A DNA stretch of 64,000 nt from DSVZ01 sp037439785 (GTDB taxonomy: Bacteria > Verrucomicrobiota > Verrucomicrobiia > Limisphaerales > J093), in the NCBI GenBank assembly GCA_037439785.1, contig JBBIVJ010000019.1, positions 1 to 64,000 of the forward strand. Reading direction: 5' to 3'. Below are positions 15,997 through 24,776 of this stretch, one piece after another; the first letter of the stretch is position 1, and every line of letters starts with the position of its first letter. Made by a program: the position numbers and the translations under genes. The notes beneath the pieces are model-generated. The model had not been told where the DNA came from and ran no database searches. It was given only the letters and a program-made list of their open reading frames with translations.

Positions 15997-16557
15997 TCAG
16001 TTGACCGAAGGGTCTTCGGGCGAGTGCGCCAGCAGCTGGTAGGCGGGGCCTTTTTCCAGCAGCACCGCCTTCCAGAGCGCTTCGGGCGACACATCGAACA
16101 CCAGGCGGAGGGTGGCGGGGTGGACCAGCCAGGCCTTGCGTTTGATCTCATCATCCAACTGCCCGGGGCTCCATCCGGCGTAGCCGGCGAACAGCCGCAG
16201 ACGCTGGGTGGGGGAGAAGGACTGGGCCAGCTCGATCAGCTCGTCCTGCGAATGGCCCAGACTGAGGTTGGGCATGACATTGGCGTCGGGCAGAAACTCA
16301 TCCGTGACCAGGTAGCTCATGGCGGTGGGCTGAACCGGCCCACCGATGAAGAGGGCCTGCTCCTTGATCGAATCGGGCAGGTCGGCATCGAGGGCTTCCC
16401 CCACCTTGCGGCCGCTGTCGCGGTTGAGCACCAGACCGAAGGCGCCGTCCGGGTCGTGCTGGCAGACCAGCACCACTGTGCGGTGGAACCAGGAACCGCG
16501 TAACTGACCCCCGTCCAGGAGCAGGTGACCTTGGAGCGACTTGTGTACTTTGGCCAT
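15997..16557 (-). CDS. yqgE: YqgE/AlgH family protein
   Basis: A 186-residue YqgE/AlgH-family protein of unknown biochemical function. Family blocks: LQGHLLLDGGQLRGSWFHRTVVLVCQHD at the N-terminus, GAFGLVLNRDSG, LFIGGPVQ, and RLFAGYAGWSPGQLDDEI near the C-terminus. Length is normal for the family. Its 5' third is overlapped in another frame on the same strand by the extended DUF167 frame from the gene upstream. Confidence 0.93.
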   Translation of the reverse strand: MAKVHKSLQGHLLLDGGQLRGSWFHRTVVLVCQHDPDGAFGLVLNRDSGRKVGEALDADLPDSIKEQALFIGGPVQPTAMSYLVTDEFLPDANVMPNLSLGHSQDELIELAQSFSPTQRLRLFAGYAGWSPGQLDDEIKRKAWLVHPATLRLVFDVSPEALWKAVLLEKGPAYQLLAHSPEDPSVN

Positions 16558-16948
16558 ATCCGGGCGATGCGGGTGAGCAAACCACCGGGCAAAACTTCCC
16601 GGACATTGTGCAATTGACGCGGCAAGCTGGCAATGCCCGCCGACCCCAGCCCGTCACCCCCAGCCGCCGAGCCACCTCGCCGGCGGGCAGCCCCGCCACG
16701 GCCCGCACCTTTTGGGGATGGCTGCGACCCAGGGTCAGCCGCCCCGCGGCGCGGGGCTGCCCCCGCCGTTCGGCCAGGAACTGCACCAGCGCTGCGTTGG
16801 CGGCGTCGTGCACCGGCGGGGCGGCCACGCGCACCTTCAACGCCGTTGCCTGCAGGCCGACCACCGCAGTCCGCGCGGCGCGGGCCACGACCCTGACCCG
16901 TACCCTCACGCCGCGGGGACCATGGTCCTCAAGACAGGACGGGATCAC
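16298..16948 (-). CDS. DUF167/YggU-family protein with unusually long C-terminal frame
   Basis: The first 95 or so of 216 residues match the small DUF167 family: RVRVRVVARAARTAVVGL, LKVRVAAPPVHDAANAALVQFLAERRG and LTLGRSHPQKVRAVAGL. DUF167 proteins normally end there at about 100 residues. Here the frame stays open for another 120 codons and overlaps yqgE by 260 bases in a different frame; the extra sequence (rich in Arg, Pro, Cys) looks non-coding. A lost stop codon, a sequencing frameshift or a real long overlap are possible. Start: GTG at 16948, overlapping the yggT-like stop as GTGA, which fits coupled translation. Confidence 0.72.
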   Translation of the reverse strand: MIPSCLEDHGPRGVRVRVRVVARAARTAVVGLQATALKVRVAAPPVHDAANAALVQFLAERRGQPRAAGRLTLGRSHPQKVRAVAGLPAGEVARRLGVTGWGRRALPACRVNCTMSGKFCPVVCSPASPGYGQSTQVAPRSPAPGRGSVTRFLVPPHSGAGLPARPGRRLRSGAQPRQRPQGGGSPRCRPARFDQGAGPLHRWAGSAHRHELPGHG

Positions 16949-17769
16949 AGCGGCAGGCGGTGGAACAGGCGGATCAGCGCGCCGCGCCACCAGCCAAAGG
17001 CGGCCAGAGCCACCGCCAGGCCCACCAACGGCGCCAGGTCCAGACGCCCCACCTGCAAGGGCAGGCGCCGCAAGGGGCGGAGCAGCCGACCGGCCATCCG
17101 GCTCAGTCCGGCCAGGGTGGTGTGCCCTCCCAGATACACCTGGCTGTCGAGCAGATGCAGGATCAGCAGCCCGACCACCAGCGGTTCCCAGACCAGGCAG
17201 GCGCCCAGCCCCACCACCACCGCCTGTTGGACCAGGTGCGCTGTCGAGCGGGGGGGCGCGACCAGTCCCGCCTCCACCAGCCACGGATGCGCCGCGGCCC
17301 AGGCGAGGCCCAGGGCGGCCGCGGGCAGGGCCAGGGCCGGGCCCCGCGGCAACCGCGCCAGGGGCCCGAGCTGGCCACGCACAAAGCGCTGCCACGGCGG
17401 CGGCGGGCTTTCCGTGCGATCCAGCGCGGCCAGCAAAAGCAGCCAGGCGAAATAGCCGCCGAAAAACACCAGCCAGCCGGCGACGGAGAAGGCCATCATC
17501 CGCCCGAGCCGGCCGCTGTGGAAATCCAGCCGTACCGCGCCCAAATCCAGCGAGGCCACCCAGTCCAGGTCCCGCCCCACCTGCGCGTACAACCAGCCGC
17601 GCAGCGGCAGCAGCAGGCCCAGGGCAACCAGGAAAATCCATGCCGCCCCCCGGCCACGGGCGGCGGGGGGCGGCGCCGGGGGAAACCGTGTGACCTCGAG
17701 CCCCGCCGGTCGCCAGCACCACCACAGCACCAGCCCCAGGCCGTTGAGGAGGAAGTGCAGCAGGTTCAC
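16945..17769 (-). CDS. YggT-family membrane protein
   Basis: A 274-residue protein with a GTG start at 17769 and about six hydrophobic helices. The pattern is a duplicated YggT-type unit: the C-terminal LSRMAGRLLRPLRRLPLQVGRLDLAPLVGLAVALAAFG is very like the second half of YggT, in which the helix pair is joined by PxRRxxPxxGxxDxSPxV. YggT and DUF167 (YggU) genes are neighbours in many bacteria, as here. Function unknown; some YggT proteins are tied to cell division or osmotic stress. It begins 33 bases after sucD. Confidence 0.82.
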   Translation of the reverse strand: MNLLHFLLNGLGLVLWWCWRPAGLEVTRFPPAPPPAARGRGAAWIFLVALGLLLPLRGWLYAQVGRDLDWVASLDLGAVRLDFHSGRLGRMMAFSVAGWLVFFGGYFAWLLLLAALDRTESPPPPWQRFVRGQLGPLARLPRGPALALPAAALGLAWAAAHPWLVEAGLVAPPRSTAHLVQQAVVVGLGACLVWEPLVVGLLILHLLDSQVYLGGHTTLAGLSRMAGRLLRPLRRLPLQVGRLDLAPLVGLAVALAAFGWWRGALIRLFHRLPL

Positions 17770-17802
17770 ACCGGCGGGGGGAGGGCCGCGCGCGGCCGCG
17801 GC

Positions 17803-18702
17803 CTAGAGGATTTTCAGCAGGGTGTCCGCCATGACCGCCGGTGTTTCTGCGATGGCCACGCCGGCCTCGCGCAGGGCGGCGATCTTGGCGGCGGCCGTGC
17901 CGCGTCCGCCGCTGATGATCGCGCCGGCATGGCCCATCCGGCGGCCGGGCGGGGCGGTGGCGCCGGCGATGAAAGCGGCCACGGGCTTGCGGCCGTGTTC
18001 CCGCAGCCAGGCTGCCGCCTCCTCCTCCGCGCTGCCGCCGATTTCCCCGATCATGATGATGGCCTCGGTGGCCGGGTCCTCGTGGAAGAGCCGGATCACG
18101 TCCAGGTGCGAGAGGCCGGGCACGGGATCGCCGCCGATGCCCACGCTGGTGCTCTGGCCCACGCCGCGGCAGGTCAGTTGCCAGACCGCCTCGTAGGTGA
18201 GGGTGCCGCTGCGCGACACCACCCCCACCGGGCCGGCGCGGTGGATGTAGCCCGGGGCGATACCCAACCGGCAGCCGCCCCGCGATTCGGGGCCGGGCCC
18301 GGGGGTGACGATGCCGGGGCAGTTGGGGCCAATCAGGCGCGTGGGCCGGCCCTGCAGGGCGCGTTTGACGCGGAGCATGTCGTTGACCGGAATGCCTTCG
18401 GTGATGCACACCACCAGCTCCAACCCCGCGTCGGCGCCCTCGAGGATGGCGTCGGCCGCGGCCGCGGCGGGCACGAAGATCACCGAGGCGGTGGCGCCGG
18501 TGGCCCGGGCCGCTTCGGCGACCGTGTCGAAGATCGGCACGCGCGCCGGCCCGTGGGTGAAGACCTGTCCCCCCTTGCCGGGAGTGACGCCGGCGACCAC
18601 CTGCGTGCCGTAGTCGAGGGAAAGTTGGGCGTGCCGGGCCCCAAAGCTGCCGGTGATGCCTTGAACGATGACGCGGGTGTCGGGTTGAACGAGGATGGCC
18701 AT
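17803..18702 (-). CDS. sucD: Succinate-CoA ligase alpha subunit (SucD)
   Basis: A 299-residue alpha subunit of succinyl-CoA synthetase. The CoA-binding Rossmann start VIVQGITGSFGARHAQLSLDYGTQVVAGVTPGKGG, the second domain with IGPNCPGIVTPG, and the phosphohistidine segment MGHAGAIISGG (H258) are all present. The alpha subunit needs a beta subunit (SucC) for activity; sucC, normally just upstream, is absent, the upstream side being a 514-base repeat-containing gap. The ATG at 18702 gives the standard MAILVQPDTRVIVQGITG beginning. Confidence 0.95.
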   Translation of the reverse strand: MAILVQPDTRVIVQGITGSFGARHAQLSLDYGTQVVAGVTPGKGGQVFTHGPARVPIFDTVAEAARATGATASVIFVPAAAAADAILEGADAGLELVVCITEGIPVNDMLRVKRALQGRPTRLIGPNCPGIVTPGPGPESRGGCRLGIAPGYIHRAGPVGVVSRSGTLTYEAVWQLTCRGVGQSTSVGIGGDPVPGLSHLDVIRLFHEDPATEAIIMIGEIGGSAEEEAAAWLREHGRKPVAAFIAGATAPPGRRMGHAGAIISGGRGTAAAKIAALREAGVAIAETPAVMADTLLKIL

Positions 18703-19216
18703 GCGGAGAGTCAGCTTGCGGGGTTCAGCAGGTGCGGCAACCGATCCCCGGCCGGGGCGTGCCGGCCGGTCCCCTCTTTTCTGCGGCGGAGGGGGGTGGG
18801 GCGGCCGGGATGGGTGTATCGGGCGCGGCTCATGAGCCGGCGAGGTCTTTAGGGGCAACCGCCGCCGAACTCAACAGTTTTCCCACGCCGGCCGGCCCTC
18901 GCCTCCGGACCGCCCAGGGGCAAAGGCCGGTGGAGTCAGGAGTCAGGAGTCAGAAGGCAGAAGTGAGGAGGCAGAAGGCGGGGCAGGGCTGTTCGGTGTT
19001 CTGCGTCCTGCATCTGGGAGGTTGCCGGCCCTGTCGAATCCCTTTTCAACCCTTCACCGCCTTTAGCCTTTCACCCCCTTAACCTCGCACCTCCTTGCCC
19101 CCTTCCATCCTTACCCTGCCCAGCCGGGGGGGGGCCGTCTCTGACCGGCTGGTGCGCCGGCCACGGAACGGCTTGCCTGGCGTCCCGCCCTTGGCCAACG
19201 TCAGCGCGTTGTTGCC
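18703..19216. other. Gap with sucD promoter and low-complexity repeats
   Basis: No gene seen. On the minus strand TTGCCG (18735-18740), 16 bases, CAAGCT (18713-18718) could be the sucD promoter. Around 18933-18990 there is a run of GAGTCAG/GAAGGCAGAAG units, and 19040-19118 holds a CCCTTTCACC-type tract like that at 29545-29632. Confidence 0.6.
18713..18740 (-). promoter_or_regulatory. Candidate sucD promoter
   Basis: TTGCCG, 16-base spacer, CAAGCT on the minus strand, 10 bases before the sucD start; the message would have almost no leader. Confidence 0.32.
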
Positions 19217-20332
19217 ATGAACCACCGCGCTGTTCTCCCCACTTCCCGGCGGGATTTCCTCAAACGCACCGCCGCGGCGGGGCTGGCCCTGGCTGCGCCG
19301 ATCCTGCCGGCCGCGGCCCAGAACGCCGCCGTCCCCCCCGCGCGCCGCACCAAGCTGGGCTTCGACAATTTCTCGGTGCGCGCCTTTGGCTGGAAGGCGC
19401 CGCGGTTGATCGAGTACGCCGCGGAGCTGAAGCTGGACTCGTTGTTCATCACCAACCTCGACGCGCTCGAACGTTTCGACGACGCCTACCTGACCGGCCT
19501 CAAGGCCCGCGCGCGGGATCACGGGCTGGATTTGCTGCTGGGCTCCTGGAGCATCTGCCCCACCTCCCGGGCGTTTCGGAACACCTGGGGCACCGCCGAA
19601 GAGCACCTGCGGCTGGGACTGCGTCTGGCCCATGCCCTGGGGTCGCCGGTCTTTCGCTGTGTGCTGGGCACCCGCGAGGACCGCAAGAGTCCTGGCGGCA
19701 TCGAGCAGCGCATCGAGGACACGGTGCGGGTCTGCCGGGCGGTGCGCAACCAGGCCCTGGACACCGGTGTCAAGATCGCCATCGAAAACCATGCCGGCGA
19801 CATGCAGGCGTGGGAGTTGGTCACCCTGGTCGAGGCGGCCGGGCGGGACTACGTGGGCGTCACCTACGACTCGGGCAATGTCACCTGGACGCTTGAGGAC
19901 CCGATCGCCAGCCTGACCCGCCTGGCGCCCTACATCGTCTGCACCCACATCCGGGACTCAATGGTGTGGGAGACCGAGACCGGCGCCCGCGTGGCCTGGA
20001 CGGCCATTGGCGAAGGCTGCACCGACGCGCGGGCCCTCTTCGCCAAACTGGCCGAACTGTGCCCCGGCGTGGCCGTCCACGCCGAGATCATCTCCGGCTT
20101 CAGCATCGAGTTTCCCTATCTCGACCCCGCTTTCTGGGAGGTCTGGCCCAAGGCCCGCGGCGCGGACTTCGCCCGTTTCCTGGCCCTGGCCAAGAAGGGG
20201 CGGCCGGTGCCGCCGTTCCGGCCGCCCGAGGGCGTGGACCGGCAGCAGGCCGAGCGCGAGTACCAAAAGGCCGAACTGGAACGCAGCCTCGCCTGGTGCC
20301 GCGAAGTGGCCGGCCTGGGACTCAAGTCCTGA
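19217..20332 (+). CDS. Tat-exported sugar phosphate isomerase/epimerase-like protein
   Basis: A 371-residue protein with a twin-arginine signal (SRRDFLKRTAAAGLALAAPILPAAA, residues 10-35) followed by a xylose-isomerase-like TIM barrel. Family signs are KLGFDNFSVRAFGW at the barrel start, KIAIENHAGDMQ (metal-site Glu), VGVTYDSGNVTW, and IVCTHIRDSM. Such Tat-exported isomerase-like proteins are common in Verrucomicrobia and Planctomycetes and act on sugars or keto-sugars outside the cytoplasm; substrate unknown. The downstream kinase gene starts 5 bases after its stop. Confidence 0.85.
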   Translation: MNHRAVLPTSRRDFLKRTAAAGLALAAPILPAAAQNAAVPPARRTKLGFDNFSVRAFGWKAPRLIEYAAELKLDSLFITNLDALERFDDAYLTGLKARARDHGLDLLLGSWSICPTSRAFRNTWGTAEEHLRLGLRLAHALGSPVFRCVLGTREDRKSPGGIEQRIEDTVRVCRAVRNQALDTGVKIAIENHAGDMQAWELVTLVEAAGRDYVGVTYDSGNVTWTLEDPIASLTRLAPYIVCTHIRDSMVWETETGARVAWTAIGEGCTDARALFAKLAELCPGVAVHAEIISGFSIEFPYLDPAFWEVWPKARGADFARFLALAKKGRPVPPFRPPEGVDRQQAEREYQKAELERSLAWCREVAGLGLKS

Positions 20333-20337
20333 CCCGT

Positions 20338-21366
20338 GTGACCCGCCCGGCGCAGGACCCGGAGGTGGACGCCGCCGCCGAATGGCGGGCGCGTCTGGCG
20401 GGGGACGGTTACCTGCGCGACCCCGCCGCCCGCCTCACGCCGCTGGTTGGCGGGGTGTCAAGCGACATCTGGCTGGTCGAGGACGGCCCGCACCGTTTTG
20501 TGGTCAAGCGCGCCCGGCCCCGACTGCGGGTGCGGGATGAATGGCGGGCGGACGTCGGCCGCAACACCATTGAGCACCGGTTTTTCGAGCGGGTCGGCGC
20601 CTGGCTGCCGGGAGCTGTGCCGCGCGTCCTGTTCTCCCGGCCCGAGGCGGGCTACTTCGGCATGGAGTACCTGGGGGAGGGGTTTGCCCTGTGGAAAAGC
20701 CAGTTGCTGGCGGGCGATTTTTCCCCGGCCACGGCCGTCGCCGCGGGCCGCTTGCTGGGCACCGTGCACGCCCGTTCAGCCGGGGACGCCGCGCTGGCCC
20801 GGGACTTCGACACCACGGCGAACTTCCACCAGCTCCGCACCGAGCCCTACCTGCTGACCACCGGCGCGCGGCACCCGGCGTGGCGGGCGCAATTCGAGGC
20901 CGAGGCCCGCCGGCTGGAGGCCACGCGTGAGGCGCTGGTGCATGGGGATTTCAGCCCCAAAAACCTGCTGGTGGGGGCGGACGGCCGCCTGGTGCTCCTC
21001 GATGCCGAGGTGGCCTGGTACGGCGACCCCGCCTTCGACGTGGCTTTCCTGCTGAACCATCTGTTCCTGAAACGGCTCTACCACGCGCCGCGCGGCGAAC
21101 CCCTCCGGCAGTTGATCACGGCCTTCCGGGCGTCCTACCGCGCGGCACGGGGCGGCGAGCCGGAAGGCTTCGAAGCCCGGATCGCCCGCCTGCTGCCGCT
21201 GCTGCTGCTGGCGCGCGTGGATGGCAAGTCGCCGGTGGAATACCTCGTGCCGGCCCGGGCCGAAGTGGTGCGCGCATTTGTCGCGGCGGTGCTCTCCGCG
21301 CCGCCCGCCACGGTCGAGGCGCTGGCCGGGGAGTGGTTTGCCCTCACCGCTCGGGTGGGAGGCTGA
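20338..21366 (+). CDS. APH-type small-molecule kinase
   Basis: A 342-residue member of the aminoglycoside phosphotransferase/choline kinase fold. K57 in FVVKRA is the ATP lysine, VHGDFSPKNLL (H202, D204, N209) is the catalytic loop and LLDAEVAWYGDPAFDVAFLL (D222) the metal-binding segment. Start: GTG at 20338, 5 bases after the previous stop, giving MTRPAQDPEVDAAAEWRARL; no ATG fits. These kinases phosphorylate hydroxyl groups of many small molecules (sugars, thio-sugars, choline, drugs). Coupling to the isomerase suggests a sugar-like substrate, but that is inference. Confidence 0.82.
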   Translation: MTRPAQDPEVDAAAEWRARLAGDGYLRDPAARLTPLVGGVSSDIWLVEDGPHRFVVKRARPRLRVRDEWRADVGRNTIEHRFFERVGAWLPGAVPRVLFSRPEAGYFGMEYLGEGFALWKSQLLAGDFSPATAVAAGRLLGTVHARSAGDAALARDFDTTANFHQLRTEPYLLTTGARHPAWRAQFEAEARRLEATREALVHGDFSPKNLLVGADGRLVLLDAEVAWYGDPAFDVAFLLNHLFLKRLYHAPRGEPLRQLITAFRASYRAARGGEPEGFEARIARLLPLLLLARVDGKSPVEYLVPARAEVVRAFVAAVLSAPPATVEALAGEWFALTARVGG

Positions 21367-21408
21367 AAGCGCCGGCCGCGCGGGCCGGGCGAGAGGCGCC
21401 GCGCCGCG

Positions 21409-22584
21409 TCAATGGAACAACCGTGGGGCAAACTCGGTCAGGTAGGCCCGCCAGTTGTCCCAGGTGTGCCCGCCGGCGGTCTCCTTGTACTCGACGGGAA
21501 AGCCGTGCTTGCGGAACAGCTCGACCGTCGCCCGCGAGGTTTGCACCAGGAAGTCGTCCCGGCCGGTGGCAAACCAGAACAGCTTGAGCCCCTGGCGCAG
21601 CGCGGCGTTTTCCAGCACCGCCCGGTGCCGTTCCTCGAATCGCGGTCCCTGGGGGTTGCCCCCGCCCGGACCGCCAGTGATGCCGAAGATGCCCGAGCTG
21701 AATACCCCCAGATAGCCGAAGCGCTCCAGGTGCGGGATGCCGATGTTCAACGTGTGCGCCCCGCCCATCGAAAGGCCGGCCAGGGCGCGATGGGCCCGGT
21801 CGGTGTGCACCCGGTAACGCTTCTCGATCTGCGGCATGATGTCGGCCACAAACTCCCGCTCGAACTCGTCGTTGAACCCCTGACCGAACCGGAACGGCCC
21901 GGTGTGCCCGTGCGGCATGACCACCACCATGGGCACCGCCTTGCCGGCCGCGATGAGGTTGTCGAGGATGAATCCCGCGCGGCCGACCGTGCTCCAGGAG
22001 GCGTCCGAATCAAAGGCCCCGTGTAACAGGTAAAAGACCGGGTACCGCTCGGCGCGGGTTTCGTACCCTGGCGGTGTGTACACGTGCAGCCGCCGGAACC
22101 GGTTCAGGGTCGAGGACCAGTAGGTCACCACCGAGACCGCGCCGTGCGGCACGTCGCGCGTGTCCAGCCACTCGGCCCCCGGCACCACCACCAGGCTCCA
22201 GGTGTTTTCGTTCGATTCACTGGTGGCGGGGTTGCGCGGGTCCACCACCGTCAGCCCGTCCACGTTGAAGGCGTACCGGTAGGCGCCCGGCTCCAACGGC
22301 CCCACCGTGATCGTCCACACCCCGTTTTCTCCCTTGCTCAAGGGCGTGGTCTGGCGGAAACCCGTGCCGGGAATGTCTCCACTGCCGCCCAGCAGCACCT
22401 GCTCAGCTTTCGGCGCGTACAGCCGGAAGGTCACCTTCCGGTCCGGCCCCACCTCGGGCGAGACCACCCGCGGCGGCTGGGAACCGCCCGGCGCGGCCGG
22501 CTGGGCAAACAAGGGCGGAAGGACACACAGCATGGCCGTCCAGACAAGAACGGCCCCGGACAGGCGGAACGGGCTTGGCTTCAT
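21409..22584 (-). CDS. Secreted CE1-type esterase with N-terminal E-set domain
   Basis: A 391-residue exported esterase. Signal peptide (residues 1-28), an immunoglobulin-like E-set domain (about 45-135; VTFRLYAPKAEQVLLGGS, GAYRYAFNVDG), and an alpha/beta-hydrolase of the esterase D/CE1 type (about 150-391): LHVYTPPGYE, YPVFYLLHGAFDSDASW, nucleophile S272 in AGLSMGGAHT, and H373 in GGHTWDNW. This layout matches acetyl-xylan or feruloyl esterases that remove side groups from plant polysaccharides. ATG 22584 was preferred over 22593 and 22629 because it starts right at the signal peptide. Confidence 0.88.
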   Translation of the reverse strand: MKPSPFRLSGAVLVWTAMLCVLPPLFAQPAAPGGSQPPRVVSPEVGPDRKVTFRLYAPKAEQVLLGGSGDIPGTGFRQTTPLSKGENGVWTITVGPLEPGAYRYAFNVDGLTVVDPRNPATSESNENTWSLVVVPGAEWLDTRDVPHGAVSVVTYWSSTLNRFRRLHVYTPPGYETRAERYPVFYLLHGAFDSDASWSTVGRAGFILDNLIAAGKAVPMVVVMPHGHTGPFRFGQGFNDEFEREFVADIMPQIEKRYRVHTDRAHRALAGLSMGGAHTLNIGIPHLERFGYLGVFSSGIFGITGGPGGGNPQGPRFEERHRAVLENAALRQGLKLFWFATGRDDFLVQTSRATVELFRKHGFPVEYKETAGGHTWDNWRAYLTEFAPRLFH

Positions 22585-22609
22585 GTGACGCATGGTTACT
22601 TGGTTCGCG

Positions 22610-22637
22610 AGCCTAGTCCCCCCCGACAAATTGTCTC
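22610..22637 (-). promoter_or_regulatory. Candidate promoter of the esterase gene
   Basis: Minus strand GAGACA (22632-22637), 16 bases, TAGGCT (22610-22615), 26 bases before the start codon. The -10 hexamer is identical to those before lpxI and the WecG-type gene. Confidence 0.38.
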
Positions 22638-22803
22638 GGATAAAATTGCGCTGTTACGGAAAACCATGCCCGCCCGCCACGCCGGAGGAGGGGACGAGGT
22701 GATCGTGCTGACAGGCTGGCGGCAGGCCGCTTTGCACTTGCGGGCGGCGGTGCGCCGCGCATGATACGGTCCGTGGCCGCACCCAGCGGCCGCAAACGGG
22801 GTT

Positions 22804-22879
22804 GGGGTCGTAGCTCAGTTGGTAGAGCGTCTCGTTCGCAATGAGAAGGTCAGGGGTTCGACTCCCCTCGGCTCCACCA
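22804..22879 (+). tRNA. tRNA-Ala(CGC)
   Basis: Cloverleaf: acceptor GGGGTCG/CGGCTCC (two G-T pairs), D arm GCTC/GAGC, anticodon arm TCTCG-TTCGCAA-TGAGA (anticodon CGC), T arm AGGGG/CCCCT, discriminator A, encoded CCA. One end lies 219 bases from the divergently read esterase gene. Confidence 0.96.
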
Positions 22880-23022
22880 CCCCCGCCGTTCCCCTGTCAA
22901 CACCAGCTCCCCCAACTCGCCGCGGATGGTTTAGGTCCCTGCCGCCGCGGGATTGACTGTCTGCGCGCGGAGGGGTTTGCGTCATCGAAATCCTCGCCCG
23001 CTTACCCCGGCGAGCCTGCGCC

Positions 23023-24543
23023 TCAATTCCGGGCCGGGCCGGCAGTCTGGGGGAGCGAAAGATCCCCGGGGCGCAGCCTCCGCGGGATGGGATGCGCCTC
23101 CCGGCCGGGCAGGGGATCGTCCTGGGCCGGCGCCGCCACTTCCAGTTGCCAGTCTTCTCCGCGGCAAGTGTACCCCAGCGGGGTGTCGGGCCGGAACGGG
23201 TCCGGCGGCACCGCGTCCAGCCAGCCCGGCACCAGCTCGTCCAGGCGGTCGGGCCAGCGGCCGTGGTGCTCGCGGTAGGCCCGCAAGGCGACCATCACCC
23301 GGCAGGCGTCCAGCGCCCACTGCCACTCCTGCCAGAGCCGCAGGACCGGTTGCGGTGGCGGCAACACGCGCGGCAGGCGCCAGACCGCCGGCCGGTCCAG
23401 CCATCGTTGCCAAAACGTCCGTCCATCGCCGGGACCGGCCAGCCAGGGGGGCGGCGGCCACTCCGTGGGCAGGGTGCGTCGGCGCAACGCCTCGAGGGTG
23501 CGGCTCAGGCTGGCCGCCTCGAGGCGATCAAAGTCGGCCTGTCGGGCCAGGCGGGCCTGCATCCAGGCCGCCAGTTCGCCCAGGGGACGCAACAGATGCA
23601 GCGCGCCGTGATAGTTGGGGGGGTGGCGCAGCCGGCTGCCGTTGAGCCGCTCCCCGACCTCGGCCACCATGCTGACCAGGTCGCGATGGATCAACATGCC
23701 GGCCACATGCGCCGCCCGGCTCACCTTCGCCCAGGGTGGCCGGCGCACCTCGTCCATCAAAGGCCGGGCATGTCGGAGCTGCCGGGCGTAGAGCACATCC
23801 GGACCGTCCGCGCGGCGTCGGACGATTTCCAGGGCGTCCCGCACCTGCCGGAGCTGCCCCGCCTCGAGGCCCGGGCCGTGCAGGGCCAGGGCGCCAAACG
23901 GCCGGACCAGCCGGTCGTGAACTTCGCCCAGGCCGCGCTCGTCGAGGAAATCCGTCAGCTCGGCGGTGTTCCACAACGCGGCCAGCAGTTGCCACGCCTC
24001 GGCCAGGCGCCGCAGGGCGGTGAACGCGTCACCCGCACCCGCCGCCCGCTCCGCCCCGGGCAGGACGCCGAACCAGACCACGCGGCGCAGCTCCAGCCGA
24101 TCCCACGTGTTCAGCGTTGCCAGCGGCCGCCAGTCCGGTGTCGCGAGTGCCTCGTGCAGGACCGCATCGAATCGGGCATCCAGGTCAGGGGGCTCGACGA
24201 AATTGTTCCCGCGGGAGAAGCGACCGCCCCGGTTCCCCCCTCGCGGGGCCGTCCCTGCGGCCGCGGCCTGGGGGAGTCGGGCGGCTTCCCGCTTGTGGGC
24301 CAGGAGGACGTGCCAGAAGTTGGAGCCCGAGACCTCGGCGGGTGCATACAACTTGGCTGCCGTTGGTCCGGTCCCGGGCACCGGCTCCGGCAGGGGGCTC
24401 CAGCCGAACCGCCAGCCAGACCCGAGCCCCAGGCCAAGCGCCGCCAGCCCCAACACCGCGGCGCTCCACCTGCGCCTCCCCGGCCGGGGATCGGCCGCGG
24501 GGGCGCCCGCCGGGAGGGCATCTCGGATTTGGATGCGCGCCAC
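23023..24543 (-). CDS. Unknown protein with one membrane anchor
   Basis: A 506-residue protein I do not recognise. Residues 26-48 form one hydrophobic helix (WSAAVLGLAALGLGLGSGW); the remainder, rich in Arg, Leu and Trp, is predicted helical and outside the membrane. Near the C-terminus, LRAYREHHGRWPDRLDELVPGWLDAVPPDPF followed by TPLGYTCRGEDWQLE is a pattern often seen at the end of secreted Planctomycetes/Verrucomicrobia proteins and related to the tail of type II pseudopilin-like proteins. No neighbouring gene suggests a role. Codon use matches surrounding genes. Confidence 0.75.
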   Translation of the reverse strand: MARIQIRDALPAGAPAADPRPGRRRWSAAVLGLAALGLGLGSGWRFGWSPLPEPVPGTGPTAAKLYAPAEVSGSNFWHVLLAHKREAARLPQAAAAGTAPRGGNRGGRFSRGNNFVEPPDLDARFDAVLHEALATPDWRPLATLNTWDRLELRRVVWFGVLPGAERAAGAGDAFTALRRLAEAWQLLAALWNTAELTDFLDERGLGEVHDRLVRPFGALALHGPGLEAGQLRQVRDALEIVRRRADGPDVLYARQLRHARPLMDEVRRPPWAKVSRAAHVAGMLIHRDLVSMVAEVGERLNGSRLRHPPNYHGALHLLRPLGELAAWMQARLARQADFDRLEAASLSRTLEALRRRTLPTEWPPPPWLAGPGDGRTFWQRWLDRPAVWRLPRVLPPPQPVLRLWQEWQWALDACRVMVALRAYREHHGRWPDRLDELVPGWLDAVPPDPFRPDTPLGYTCRGEDWQLEVAAPAQDDPLPGREAHPIPRRLRPGDLSLPQTAGPARN

Positions 24544-24776
24544 GATGCGACCTTCGGGTTGAGGGACACCTTAACCTCCGCGGTCGGGAAAGTGGATTGA
24601 ATTTGGAAAGCCGGAAGGCCGGAAGGGCTCGGACGCCGGCCCTGGACTCACCGCAGCGCGAGTAGCCGCCGGCGTGAGCCGGCGGAGGGCGGTTTACCGC
24701 GTGATCGCGGCGGCTCCCGGGGCCCGAGGATCGCTTCTTGCGCCTCGCTCCTTGCCCCGGCCAGCCGTTTTCCCCT
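24544..24776. repeat. Short gap with GTGA-loop hairpin
   Basis: No gene. Contains a CCGGAAGG tandem (24610-24627) and the perfect hairpin CCGCCGGC-GTGA-GCCGGCGG at 24666-24685, followed by a second weaker stem CCGCG-TGAT-CGCGG. Related copies are at 36568-36587 and 42908-42925. Confidence 0.8.
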
